A stretch of DNA of 6,702 bases from an uncultured Methylobacter sp. (GTDB lineage: Bacteria > Pseudomonadota > Gammaproteobacteria > Methylococcales > Methylomonadaceae), in contig CAIKYI010000746.1 of the NCBI GenBank assembly GCA_903831545.1, forward strand, positions 1-6,702, in the 5' to 3' direction. Numbering within the stretch: position 1 is the stretch's first letter; every line of letters starts with the position of its first letter. The notes below the pieces were generated by a model. That model searched no databases and had not been told where the DNA came from. It saw nothing but the letters and a program-made list of their open reading frames with translations. Of the stretch, positions 1-6,007 are shown in pieces. The translations under genes were made by a program, and so were the position numbers.

Positions 1-130
1 AAGCTGATCTGTTTGCGAGCCGCCATTGGGCGTTCCTTGCAATTCAACTATTAACGTAAACAGAGCCTTAAATATCGCCCTCTAAAATTGAAGCAAATAG
101 CTGCTCAGTTAACTATCTAGCGAAGACAAG

Positions 131-316
131 TCATTGCTGGAGGTCGTGAGCATCCTCATGGACTACTTTTAAACACTTACGGGCACAATTTACGCAACGA
201 CCGCACTCAATACCAACGTTTAATTCACGGCGCAGATCTTTTAGCGTTTTAGCTCCATTCCTGGCTGCTTGATGAATCTCACTATCGGTTACAGCCTGAC
301 AAACACATACAAACAT
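131..316 (-). CDS. bfd: Bacterioferritin-associated [2Fe-2S] ferredoxin
   Basis: This is a 61-residue cytoplasmic ferredoxin. In the family it docks on bacterioferritin and passes electrons through the heme to reduce the ferric core, releasing Fe2+. The four cluster cysteines are visible at C4 and C6 (the CVC motif) and C38 and C41 (CGRC), the spacing typical of Bfd; C44 and C48 are additional cysteines. Length matches the family's roughly 60-70 residues. An in-frame ATG lies eight codons upstream (340), but the start at 316 is chosen because GAGGAG at 324-329 sits 7 nt before it and because Bfd proteins begin M-[YF]-V-C-x-C. It lies downstream of two bacterioferritin genes on the same strand, with its own promoter and Fur-box-like operator in the 126-bp gap. 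Identification is firm; the regulation is inferred from sequence. Confidence 0.95.
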   Translation of the reverse strand: MFVCVCQAVTDSEIHQAARNGAKTLKDLRRELNVGIECGRCVNCARKCLKVVHEDAHDLQQ

Positions 317-352
317 GAAACAGCTCCTCAATAAATGCAATAGCCTGCAACT

Positions 353-371
353 AATAAGAACTATTCTTATT
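353..371. promoter_or_regulatory. Putative Fur box controlling bfd
   Basis: AATAAGAACTATTCTTATT is a palindrome with perfect 8-bp arms around CTA. It matches 13 of the 16 defined positions of the 9-1-9 Fur operator form AATGANAATNATTNTCATT. It covers the predicted -10 of the bfd promoter, so a bound repressor would block polymerase. Fur repression of bfd is established in enterobacteria and pseudomonads. Use here is inferred. Confidence 0.75.
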
Positions 372-391
372 TAGTTATTGAGTTTTGTCAA
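363..391 (-). promoter_or_regulatory. Predicted sigma70 promoter of bfd
   Basis: Reading the minus strand, a perfect -35 TTGACA (386-391) is followed after 17 bp by AAGAAT (363-368), a 4/6 match to the -10 consensus. The -10 lies within the Fur-box-like palindrome. The promoter is inside the gap between the heme-type bfr gene and bfd, giving bfd a route to independent expression. Confidence 0.65.
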
Positions 392-442
392 GCCTGCCTG
401 GCTCGACCTTAAAAAAATAACCAAGCAAAGCTTTTCAACATA

Positions 443-925
443 TCAATCGCCGCTTTGCTGCATATGTGCTTGCAAATAATTAGGTAAGCTGACATTTGTG
501 ATTAGACTGTGCTGGGTTTCCAACCAATCGATAGCCTGTTCACAATGCTCTAGCAAATCTTCCAGCAGATCACGACTGACATAGTCTTGTAATTCCTCAC
601 ATAAAGCGATGGCTTTGATCAACAGTGGGCGCTGATCATTTTTTTCATATTCCAAATCGCCATTTAAACATTCGACAACATTTTCACCAATCAGCAACTT
701 TCCAAGATTTTGCAGATTGGGTAGCCCTTCCAAAAATAGAATGCGCTCAATGAGTTCATCAGCTTCTTTCATAACGCGAATCGATTGTTTGTACTGGTAG
801 TCGTTAAGTTTTTCCAGCCCCCAATGGCGAAACATACGGGCATGCAGGAAATACTGGTTGATTGAGGTTAGTTCGTTTTTAAGTACCTTGTTAAGAATTT
901 CAATGATTTTTTTATCGCCTTTCAT
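443..925 (-). CDS. bfr: Bacterioferritin, heme-binding subunit with degraded ferroxidase site
   Basis: This 160-residue ferritin-like four-helix protein aligns end to end with E. coli Bfr (158 residues), starting MKGD and sharing the INQYFLHARMF and ERILFLEGLPNLQ blocks. The heme ligand Met52 is present. Of the six di-iron ligands only E18 and E94 remain: position 51 is Val, 54 is Glu, and the equivalents of E127 and H130 are C128 and A131. Inner-surface iron-site positions 46 and 50 are Lys and Arg instead of His and Asp. It should therefore bind heme at subunit-dimer interfaces but not oxidise Fe2+ efficiently alone. The Bfd-contact positions known from Pseudomonas BfrB (L68, E81, E85) are all kept. 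The start has GAGGA at 933-937, 7 nt upstream. It follows the ferroxidase-type subunit gene by 18 bp, consistent with one operon and a mixed 24-mer. The family is certain; the role split is inferred from residues. Confidence 0.95.
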   Translation of the reverse strand: MKGDKKIIEILNKVLKNELTSINQYFLHARMFRHWGLEKLNDYQYKQSIRVMKEADELIERILFLEGLPNLQNLGKLLIGENVVECLNGDLEYEKNDQRPLLIKAIALCEELQDYVSRDLLEDLLEHCEQAIDWLETQHSLITNVSLPNYLQAHMQQSGD

Positions 926-943
926 GTCAGTGTCCTCATTAGT

Positions 944-1423
944 TTAAGCACCTTGCTTCATTTGACTTTGCTGGTAGTTTTCCAGACCTACCAGTTTGAT
1001 TAGTTTCAGTTGTTGCTCTAACCAGTAGGCATGATCCATTTCCGTGTCTTCTAGTTGTGCTGCCAACATGTCGCGGGACACATAATCCTGGGCTTGTTCA
1101 CAGGCGGCAATGGCTTTTTTTAGCTCACCAACCACATGATATTCAACCTCCAGATCGGCTTGAAGCATATCCGGTACCCCGCTACCGACTGTTAACGCCT
1201 CACGTTTGGATAGGTTGGGCGTACCTTCCAGAAACAGAATACGCTGAATCATGGCACGCGCATGAAGTCGTTCATGCTCTGACTCATGAAAGCTCTTTTC
1301 GGCGAGATGATTCAATCCGAAATCAGCGTACATCTCACCATGGATTAAGTACTGATCGGATGCGCTCAGTTCTCCGGCAAGTAAACTGTTAAGAATTTCT
1401 ATGATTTTGTTATCACCTTTCAT
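944..1423 (-). CDS. bfr: Bacterioferritin, ferroxidase-active subunit lacking the heme methionine
   Basis: This 159-residue bacterioferritin subunit is the first gene of the iron-storage operon. All six ferroxidase ligands are present: E18, E51, H54 (an ExxH pair), E94, and E128 and H131, which correspond to E. coli E127 and H130. It should therefore oxidise Fe2+ and mineralise iron in the shell cavity. Position 52 is Arg, not the heme-ligating Met, so it should not bind heme in the normal way. H46 is kept and position 50 is His, so an inner-surface iron site may persist. The Bfd-contact positions differ from those of the second subunit (T68, S81, D85). The start is preceded by AAGAGG (1429-1434) at a 5-nt gap, and the protein begins MKGD like other Bfrs. 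A good sigma70-like promoter lies upstream at 1495-1522. Together with the next gene it supplies the two halves of a complete bacterioferritin. Confidence 0.95.
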   Translation of the reverse strand: MKGDNKIIEILNSLLAGELSASDQYLIHGEMYADFGLNHLAEKSFHESEHERLHARAMIQRILFLEGTPNLSKREALTVGSGVPDMLQADLEVEYHVVGELKKAIAACEQAQDYVSRDMLAAQLEDTEMDHAYWLEQQLKLIKLVGLENYQQSQMKQGA

Positions 1424-1494
1424 AATGACCTCTTAAAGTAAGTGAAATTTGGGCTTATCGGTTATCTGCATTAAAGAGATATACAACCCCAATG

Positions 1495-1522
1495 ATTCTA
1501 TACCGCTCATCCTAGCCGTCAA
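1495..1522 (-). promoter_or_regulatory. Predicted sigma70 promoter of the bfr operon
   Basis: On the minus strand, TTGACG (1517-1522, 5/6) and TAGAAT (1495-1500, 5/6) are separated by 16 bp. This predicts transcription from about 1488 and a 5' leader of roughly 65 nt. No convincing Fur box overlaps it, unlike at bfd. Confidence 0.6.
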
Positions 1523-1544
1523 TAAAATTCAACTATATGAACAG

Positions 1545-1573
1545 TTCCTGAATTTAGTGCACCCAATCAGGAA
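1545..1573. repeat. 7-bp inverted repeat between divergent promoters
   Basis: TTCCTGA (1545-1551) and TCAGGAA (1567-1573) are exact inverted copies with centres 22 bp apart, about two helical turns. The repeat lies between the -35 of the bfr promoter and the -35 of the divergent small-gene promoter, a natural place for a shared operator. No T-run follows on either strand, so a terminator is unlikely. The function is unproven. Confidence 0.4.
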
Positions 1574-1597
1574 ACAATCCATATATCCCTAGCAACA

Positions 1598-1626
1598 TTG
1601 TCAACAATAGCAATCGTCACTATAGT
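1598..1626 (+). promoter_or_regulatory. Predicted sigma70 promoter of the 57-codon gene
   Basis: TTGTCA (1598-1603, 5/6) and TATAGT (1621-1626, 5/6) are separated by exactly 17 bp. A start site near 1633 would leave about 40 nt of leader containing the SD of the gene at 1673. Part of the -35 lies in a short inverted repeat, ATTGT-CA-ACAAT. Confidence 0.65.
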
Positions 1627-1672
1627 TAAGTTGTAGTATGAAAAAAACTTTGCAACTTTTGAGGACTTAATC

Positions 1673-1846
1673 ATGAACGACTTACAAAAAGATATTTTAA
1701 TCGGGGCAGTATTTGTCATTGGCCTGGTGGGCTTTATCTCAGGCGAATTCATTATCTCTTCTACGCTGTTCGCATCCGCAGCCATTGCCAGTAACATTAA
1801 AGTAAGCGCTAAAAGAGGCAAAGCGGATCAATATTCATGGAATTGA
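1673..1846 (+). CDS. Small hydrophobic (putative inner-membrane) protein, 57 residues
   Basis: I do not recognise the family. The case for a real gene is strong for its size: ATG is preceded by GAGGA (1661-1665) at a 7-nt gap, and a near-consensus promoter lies further upstream. The protein has a short polar N-terminus (MNDLQKD), then hydrophobic residues from about 8 to 40 broken by S23-G24-E25. This could be one long transmembrane segment or two short ones. It ends in a basic tail around NIKVSAKRGK, which by the positive-inside rule would face the cytoplasm. It is transcribed divergently from the bacterioferritin operon and shares its regulatory region. Its stop is followed after 13 nt by a long hairpin. 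A role in metal or envelope physiology is possible from position only; no function is claimed. Confidence 0.75.
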   Translation: MNDLQKDILIGAVFVIGLVGFISGEFIISSTLFASAAIASNIKVSAKRGKADQYSWN

Positions 1847-1859
1847 TTCAATTGACTGA

Positions 1860-1903
1860 CCATGAAGACTTTCTGGGTTTAAATGCCTTGGAAGTCTTTA
1901 TGG
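1860..1903. repeat. Long imperfect hairpin between convergent genes
   Basis: Bases 1860-1873 pair with 1890-1903 to give a 14-bp stem with two G-T wobbles (1864/1899 and 1872/1891) around a 16-nt loop. It sits between the stop of the plus-strand small gene (1846) and the stop of the minus-strand SWIM gene (1927), where a two-way transcription end is expected. No T-run follows on either side, so it is not a classical intrinsic terminator. It may act with Rho or protect 3' ends. Confidence 0.55.
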
Positions 1904-1911
1904 CCTGCTAA

Positions 1912-1923
1912 ATTGTTAACAAT
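1912..1923. repeat. 12-bp perfect palindrome
   Basis: ATTGTTAACAAT is self-complementary and lies just past the stop of the SWIM gene. The GTTAAC core recurs at 6585-6590 and 6659-6664 near the right edge. Such AT-rich palindromes can arise by chance; no function is assigned. Confidence 0.3.
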
Positions 1924-1926
1924 ACC

Positions 1927-2766
1927 TCACAAACCTTTCAAAATATTCTTGCGCATCCTGAGATAAAAATCTTCCATAACTTCAATGAAAGAGTTTTGTT
2001 TTTGCCAAAATGCGGGGAAATCGCCACCTTTTTTAATTAACATGGCTGGAATAGTCGCGGGCTGACTGGGTTCTATGCTGTTTGGCAACGGTTTTGATCC
2101 TTGCCAAAAACCTTTCAGACTGATGTCCTGAGGAAGTTGTGCAAGCACAGGGCGGGTGTAATAGCTATCAACCGACACTAACTCAACTGCAGCGCTGCTT
2201 TTTGCATCACTTAACACTTTGCCTAACGGTGAGTTGGCCAATTCCAGTAATAGCTTTTCAGGTGCCAGTCCGCGCAGTTCAAACAATAAAAACGGATCTT
2301 GATCTAGTTGCCCCGCCAAGCAATAACAAACACCTGCAATATGTTTACAGGGTACTTCATAGTCAGGGCAGTCGCAGGCTACTTTAAAGTCATGATAGCC
2401 CTTGGGCAGTAAATGCACACCGACATTGGCAAAAACCGTTTCAATGTTTTCTGGGATTTCATTAAGCAATAATCTGGCGATAAAACTGGCTCGCTGGCTC
2501 AAGGTTTTAATAACTTTCTGCCATTGAGCCTCAGAAAGATGGGTCATTTGCACGCTGACCTTATAGGTGGGTTCTTTATAAACCCCAAAATAGGGATTGA
2601 TGTTGCCGCGCAGTTTCGCTTCGACTTTGCCTTTTTGTAGTATCCATTGTTTGATACGGTTGTCCGTGGAATAAGAGCGGCCACGGGTCAGACGACCCGT
2701 GTCGGTAAACGCTTCCAGAGCAGTTATAAAACGTTGCCCCCACCAGGTTTTTGCATATTTGCTCAT
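1927..2766 (-). CDS. SWIM zinc-finger protein, partner of SNF2 ATPase
   Basis: This 279-residue protein carries a SWIM zinc-binding motif, C131-x-C133-x6-C140-x-H142, predicted to bind DNA or protein. The N-terminus (KTWWGQRFITALEAF, then DTGRLTRGRSY at about 22-32) is typical of bacterial SWIM proteins encoded beside SNF2 ATPases. The region after the motif (about 150-175) is leucine-rich and probably helical. The C-terminal third has no motif I recognise. The ATG at 2766 is preferred over a TTG one codon upstream because GGAGG (2771-2775) is 4 nt before the ATG but only 1 nt before the TTG. The ATG overlaps the SNF2 stop by one base (TGATG), implying translational coupling and paired amounts of the two proteins. 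Its biological role is not established; chromatin, repair or defence work with the ATPase is inference. Confidence 0.9.
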   Translation of the reverse strand: MSKYAKTWWGQRFITALEAFTDTGRLTRGRSYSTDNRIKQWILQKGKVEAKLRGNINPYFGVYKEPTYKVSVQMTHLSEAQWQKVIKTLSQRASFIARLLLNEIPENIETVFANVGVHLLPKGYHDFKVACDCPDYEVPCKHIAGVCYCLAGQLDQDPFLLFELRGLAPEKLLLELANSPLGKVLSDAKSSAAVELVSVDSYYTRPVLAQLPQDISLKGFWQGSKPLPNSIEPSQPATIPAMLIKKGGDFPAFWQKQNSFIEVMEDFYLRMRKNILKGL

Positions 2767-5700
2767 CAAGCCTCCATTACACTGTGTTTGTTGAGGGCAA
2801 TCAGTTCTTTAAAGGCCTGATTATCGAGCTTGGTTAGCCAACTTTCATCATTACCGACAATGCTATCGGCCATTTTTTGCTTGTCGCTAATCATTTGGTC
2901 GATACGCTCTTCCAGGGTGCCTAAGGTGACAAATTTATGCACGAAGACATTCTTTTTCTGACCGATACGAAAGACCCGATCTGTGGCCTGATTTTCAACG
3001 GCAGGATTCCACCAGCGATCAAAATGGAACACATGATTGGCTTGGGTTAAGGTGATACCGACACCACCTGCTTTCAGCGATAAAATAAATACGGCAGGAC
3101 CTGTATCTGGATCTTGGAAATCACTGATCATAAGTTCGCGTTTGGCACGCGGGGTACCCCCGTGTAAGTAATGGGTTTTATAATGCTTTTCCTTGGCCAG
3201 ATAACGCTCCAAATGTTCACCGATTTCGGTAAACTGGGTAAAAACCAGCACGCTGTCACCCTGCTCCATCGCTTCTTCGAGCATTTCACTGATGCGTTCC
3301 AGCTTATGCGAGCGTTCCGCTGTAAAGGCGCTACCATCTTGTAAAAATTGCATCGGATGATTACAGATTTGTTTCAATTTCATCAAGGTAGACAACATCA
3401 AGCCTTGGCGCTGAATGCCTTCTGCCGCCTCTAATTGCGCAACCACATCATTTACGACGACTTCATACAAGGCCGCTTGTTCTTGACTGAGATTGCAATA
3501 AATCTTGTTTTCGATTTTATCGGGTAAATCTTTGATGATAGCTTTATCGGTTTTTAAGCGGCGCAGAATAAAAGGCTGGATGAGTTTTTTCAAGATAGCC
3601 GACTGTACCGGATCATTATCGCGCTGTACGGGTAACTCGTAGCTTTTACGAAATTGTGCTTGCTTGCCTAAATAACCAGGATTAAGAAAGTTAAAAATAG
3701 ACCATAAATCCATTAAGCGGTTTTCGACTGGCGTGCCTGTCAACGCCAAGCGGGAATCGCCATTGAGTTTTAAAATCGCTTTGGTTTGGGCTGCTTTAGG
3801 ATTTTTAATATTTTGTGCTTCATCAAGTACGATGCGCCGCCACTGTAAGTCACCCAGTAATTTACTGTCTTTACGCGCAAGCGTGTAGGAGGTAATCAGC
3901 AAATCATGCTGCATGCACAGTTGTTTGAAGGCTTCGCTATCTTGTTCGCGCTCACTGCCATGGTGAATCAAGGTGGTTAGATACGGGGCAAACTTTTCAA
4001 TTTCCTTTTGCCAGTTGCCGATGACTGACGTGGGTGCAATTAGCAACGTAGGGCCGACCTGAGTTTGTTCGCGCTCTAATACCAACACGCTAATGACTTG
4101 CATGGTTTTACCCAGGCCCATGTCATCGGCCAAACAACCGTTTAAGCCCAAGCTTTCCAGATAGCGTAACCAGGCTACACCGCGCTTTTGATAATCGCGC
4201 AGTTCCGCGTTGAGCTTTTCAGGATTGTCGATGAGTTCAAATTGGCTGTTGTCGGATAGTTTTTCCAGCATCTGGGCTAGACTGTCATGAACATCCAGTT
4301 CAAAGCTATCGGCTTCTTCGGCCAGTTTTCTCAATAACTCCTGCACCGACATTTCAGGGACTGAGGTCTTTTGCTGCTGCATAAAAGCCAGCATTTCCTG
4401 CATTTTATCGCGATCCAATTCCATCCATTGGCCGCGAAAATGGATTAACGGTGTTTTGGTCTCCACCAACTGCCGCCATTCATTAGCCGTCAGCGTTTCA
4501 TCACCAATTGCCAGCTGATACCGATAATCCGTCAACCGATCCATAGAAAAATAAGATTGCGCACTGGCTGATGCGGACTTGGTTTTTCCGCCGGAACGAA
4601 GGCGGACTTTGGCCCTGCGGCGTCCTTTCGGGGTTAGCCATGAAGGAATAATGATTTTAAAACCGACATCTTCCAATATCCAGGCGCTTTCTTTGAGAAA
4701 CTCAAAGGCTTCATCCAGTGTGAGCTGCACACTATCAGGTTCACTGCCTTCCATGCCCTGCCATAATTTGGAATAAATGCGCGCGGCTTGCGCCAGATTA
4801 ATCAGTATCTGCTGTTCAATCGCATGGCCGAATTGCTGCTGCAACAGCTTATGAAAATGATCTTTATGCGCCCAAAAATCGGCCAAATCCAATTTGAGCG
4901 ACGGGTCTTTATGAGAGGATAGAAAGAAAAGCAAACGCCATTGGTCAACAGCTTCGGCATCGGCTTCAATTAATTGCAAGCCTAATTGCAGGGAACTTTG
5001 CGCCTCGGTACCGAGCAGTTTTTGTTGCCAGTGCTGCCAGTGTTTAAATTCATCAGGTAATTGCTGAGAGGTGCTAAGCGGCGTTGATGCTTGTTTGACC
5101 AGAAGAATGGTTTCTAAAAAATCATCCTGCACTTTTTTAATAAAAATCTGCGGCATCTCATGGGCGGCGACCGACAGCAATTCGTTAATGACCACTTCGG
5201 CAAAATGCCTTAATAACGACTCAGGCTGATATTGCTGACTGCAAGCAAGCGGCATTGATGCCACAGCCTGTTGTATTAAACCTTCATAGTTACTGGATAC
5301 CGCTTGCCAACGCCGATATAGCGCGATGTTCTTGCCCATTTTTCTGCTCAACAGCAGTGGAATATATTGATCCTTGATAAGAATTTGCTTTAACGATTGG
5401 CTAAAGTAATACCAAAACAGCAAATCGCTACCGATACGGGCATTATTGCCCGCCTGAAAACAACACAAAAAATGAATGTTGTTAATTGCTTTGATGGGTG
5501 TTTGCAAGGGATAGGCATAGACCTGCCAGCTTTGCAGAATGACCGCCTCATTTGGTTCAACACGCTGCAATTCCGGTGACGGCAGCGGCTTACCCTCGGA
5601 AGTAGGAAAAAGTAGCGACAGTAATGCACCCTGCCCTGCACTAACGGGTGCCGACAGCGCGTCATTTTTTAGAAATTCCAAGCAAGGCTTTTCAGGCAAA

Positions 5701-5828
5701 TGCTGAGGATGACGTGTATTTTTTGGCTTATTGCTAAGCTCGTCGCTTTCTACCCACAGGTAAAAATCACCCGCTTGAATAAAGTCTTGGGTGTTTTTGG
5801 GAATCCAAGCACCATGTATTACGTTCAT
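2766..5828 (-). CDS. SNF2-family DNA-dependent ATPase/helicase
   Basis: This is a 1020-residue SWI2/SNF2 ATPase. The N-terminus (MNVIHGAWIP, then FYLWVE) and the region at about 365-480 (including IHFRGQWMELD, 462-472) match the SNF2-associated module (DUF3670 type) of bacterial members. The ATPase core is intact. Q-like motif LRDYQKRG is at 543-550, Walker A DDMGLGKT at 568-575 with K574, motif Ia LLIAPTS at 595-601, and motif II DEAQ at 669-672. Motif III LTGTP is at 696-700, motif IV VFTQFTE at 862-868, motif V SLKAGGVGITLT at 917-928, and motif VI runs from Q947 to Q957 ending in RIGQ. Such enzymes translocate on double-stranded DNA and remodel protein-DNA complexes instead of unwinding strands. 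The start fits the family N-terminus, though no strong SD is seen. It is coupled to the SWIM gene by a one-base overlap. Cellular function in bacteria is largely unknown. Confidence 0.95.
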   Translation of the reverse strand: MNVIHGAWIPKNTQDFIQAGDFYLWVESDELSNKPKNTRHPQHLPEKPCLEFLKNDALSAPVSAGQGALLSLLFPTSEGKPLPSPELQRVEPNEAVILQSWQVYAYPLQTPIKAINNIHFLCCFQAGNNARIGSDLLFWYYFSQSLKQILIKDQYIPLLLSRKMGKNIALYRRWQAVSSNYEGLIQQAVASMPLACSQQYQPESLLRHFAEVVINELLSVAAHEMPQIFIKKVQDDFLETILLVKQASTPLSTSQQLPDEFKHWQHWQQKLLGTEAQSSLQLGLQLIEADAEAVDQWRLLFFLSSHKDPSLKLDLADFWAHKDHFHKLLQQQFGHAIEQQILINLAQAARIYSKLWQGMEGSEPDSVQLTLDEAFEFLKESAWILEDVGFKIIIPSWLTPKGRRRAKVRLRSGGKTKSASASAQSYFSMDRLTDYRYQLAIGDETLTANEWRQLVETKTPLIHFRGQWMELDRDKMQEMLAFMQQQKTSVPEMSVQELLRKLAEEADSFELDVHDSLAQMLEKLSDNSQFELIDNPEKLNAELRDYQKRGVAWLRYLESLGLNGCLADDMGLGKTMQVISVLVLEREQTQVGPTLLIAPTSVIGNWQKEIEKFAPYLTTLIHHGSEREQDSEAFKQLCMQHDLLITSYTLARKDSKLLGDLQWRRIVLDEAQNIKNPKAAQTKAILKLNGDSRLALTGTPVENRLMDLWSIFNFLNPGYLGKQAQFRKSYELPVQRDNDPVQSAILKKLIQPFILRRLKTDKAIIKDLPDKIENKIYCNLSQEQAALYEVVVNDVVAQLEAAEGIQRQGLMLSTLMKLKQICNHPMQFLQDGSAFTAERSHKLERISEMLEEAMEQGDSVLVFTQFTEIGEHLERYLAKEKHYKTHYLHGGTPRAKRELMISDFQDPDTGPAVFILSLKAGGVGITLTQANHVFHFDRWWNPAVENQATDRVFRIGQKKNVFVHKFVTLGTLEERIDQMISDKQKMADSIVGNDESWLTKLDNQAFKELIALNKHSVMEA

Positions 5829-6007
5829 AATAAATATCTGTATTTTCGGTTAGTGTGCGTCACGCTAGAAAAAGGATAACACTGGCATGATCGAAGTTCG
5901 TTGCATTTATTATCGAACAATACTAATTCAGGCCTGAACCTTAGCTAAGCCAATCCCAACACAATGACAAATTCACTCAATACCCTTTGACTGTATTTTA
6001 CAGATAA
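5829..6007. other. Intergenic region upstream of the SNF2 gene
   Basis: This 179-bp spacer separates the 39-codon gene from the SNF2 gene, both on the minus strand. On the minus strand, GATAAT (5909-5914) could be a -10 for the SNF2 operon, about 80 bp before its ATG, but no good -35 accompanies it. CTGTA and TACAG (5991-6003) form a 5-bp stem after the small gene, too weak to call a terminator. Two abutting palindromes are listed separately. Confidence 0.4.
5927..5949. repeat. Two adjacent perfect palindromes
   Basis: TTCAGGCCTGAA (5927-5938, 12 bp) and CTTAGCTAAG (5940-5949, 10 bp) are each perfectly self-complementary and separated by one base. They lie just upstream of the possible -10 of the SNF2 operon, a location compatible with a regulator site. 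No known operator is recognised. Confidence 0.4.

Noticed and set aside
1..130. Search for a gene end or terminator downstream of bfd
   Set aside because: Only scattered 3-4 bp complementarities and no supported open frame were seen.
317..340. Upstream ATG of bfd adding eight residues
   Set aside because: It would place the SD inside the coding sequence, and the extra residues are not found in Bfd proteins, which start just before the first cluster cysteine.
421..440. Intrinsic terminator after the heme-type bfr gene
   Set aside because: Only a 4-bp AAGC/GCTT stem precedes a T-rich stretch; too weak to call.
1057..1392. 111-codon open frame on the plus strand
   Set aside because: It lies entirely antisense to the ferroxidase-type bacterioferritin, which has clear homology and an SD; composition is that of a shadow frame.
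1567..1821. 84-codon open frame on the minus strand
   Set aside because: It is antisense to the 57-codon plus-strand gene, which has an SD and promoter, and it also runs across that promoter.
2139..2387. 82-codon plus-strand frame within the SWIM gene
   Set aside because: Antisense shadow of a conserved protein region that includes the zinc motif.
2767..2769. TTG as the start of the SWIM protein
   Set aside because: It is only 1 nt from the GGAGG, while the adjacent ATG has a workable 4-nt gap and gives the standard stop/start overlap.
3128..5665. Several 60-91 codon frames inside the SNF2 gene (3128-3337, 4579-4776, 5390-5665, 5397-5579)
   Set aside because: All overlap the intact SNF2 coding sequence in other frames and have no independent support.
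5865..5906. 13-codon minus-strand leader frame before the SNF2 gene
   Set aside because: No SD, and no run of regulatory codons or attenuator hairpin near it.
5887..5937. 16-codon plus-strand peptide frame with AAGGA upstream
   Set aside because: Too short, and no feature of the peptide or context supports it.
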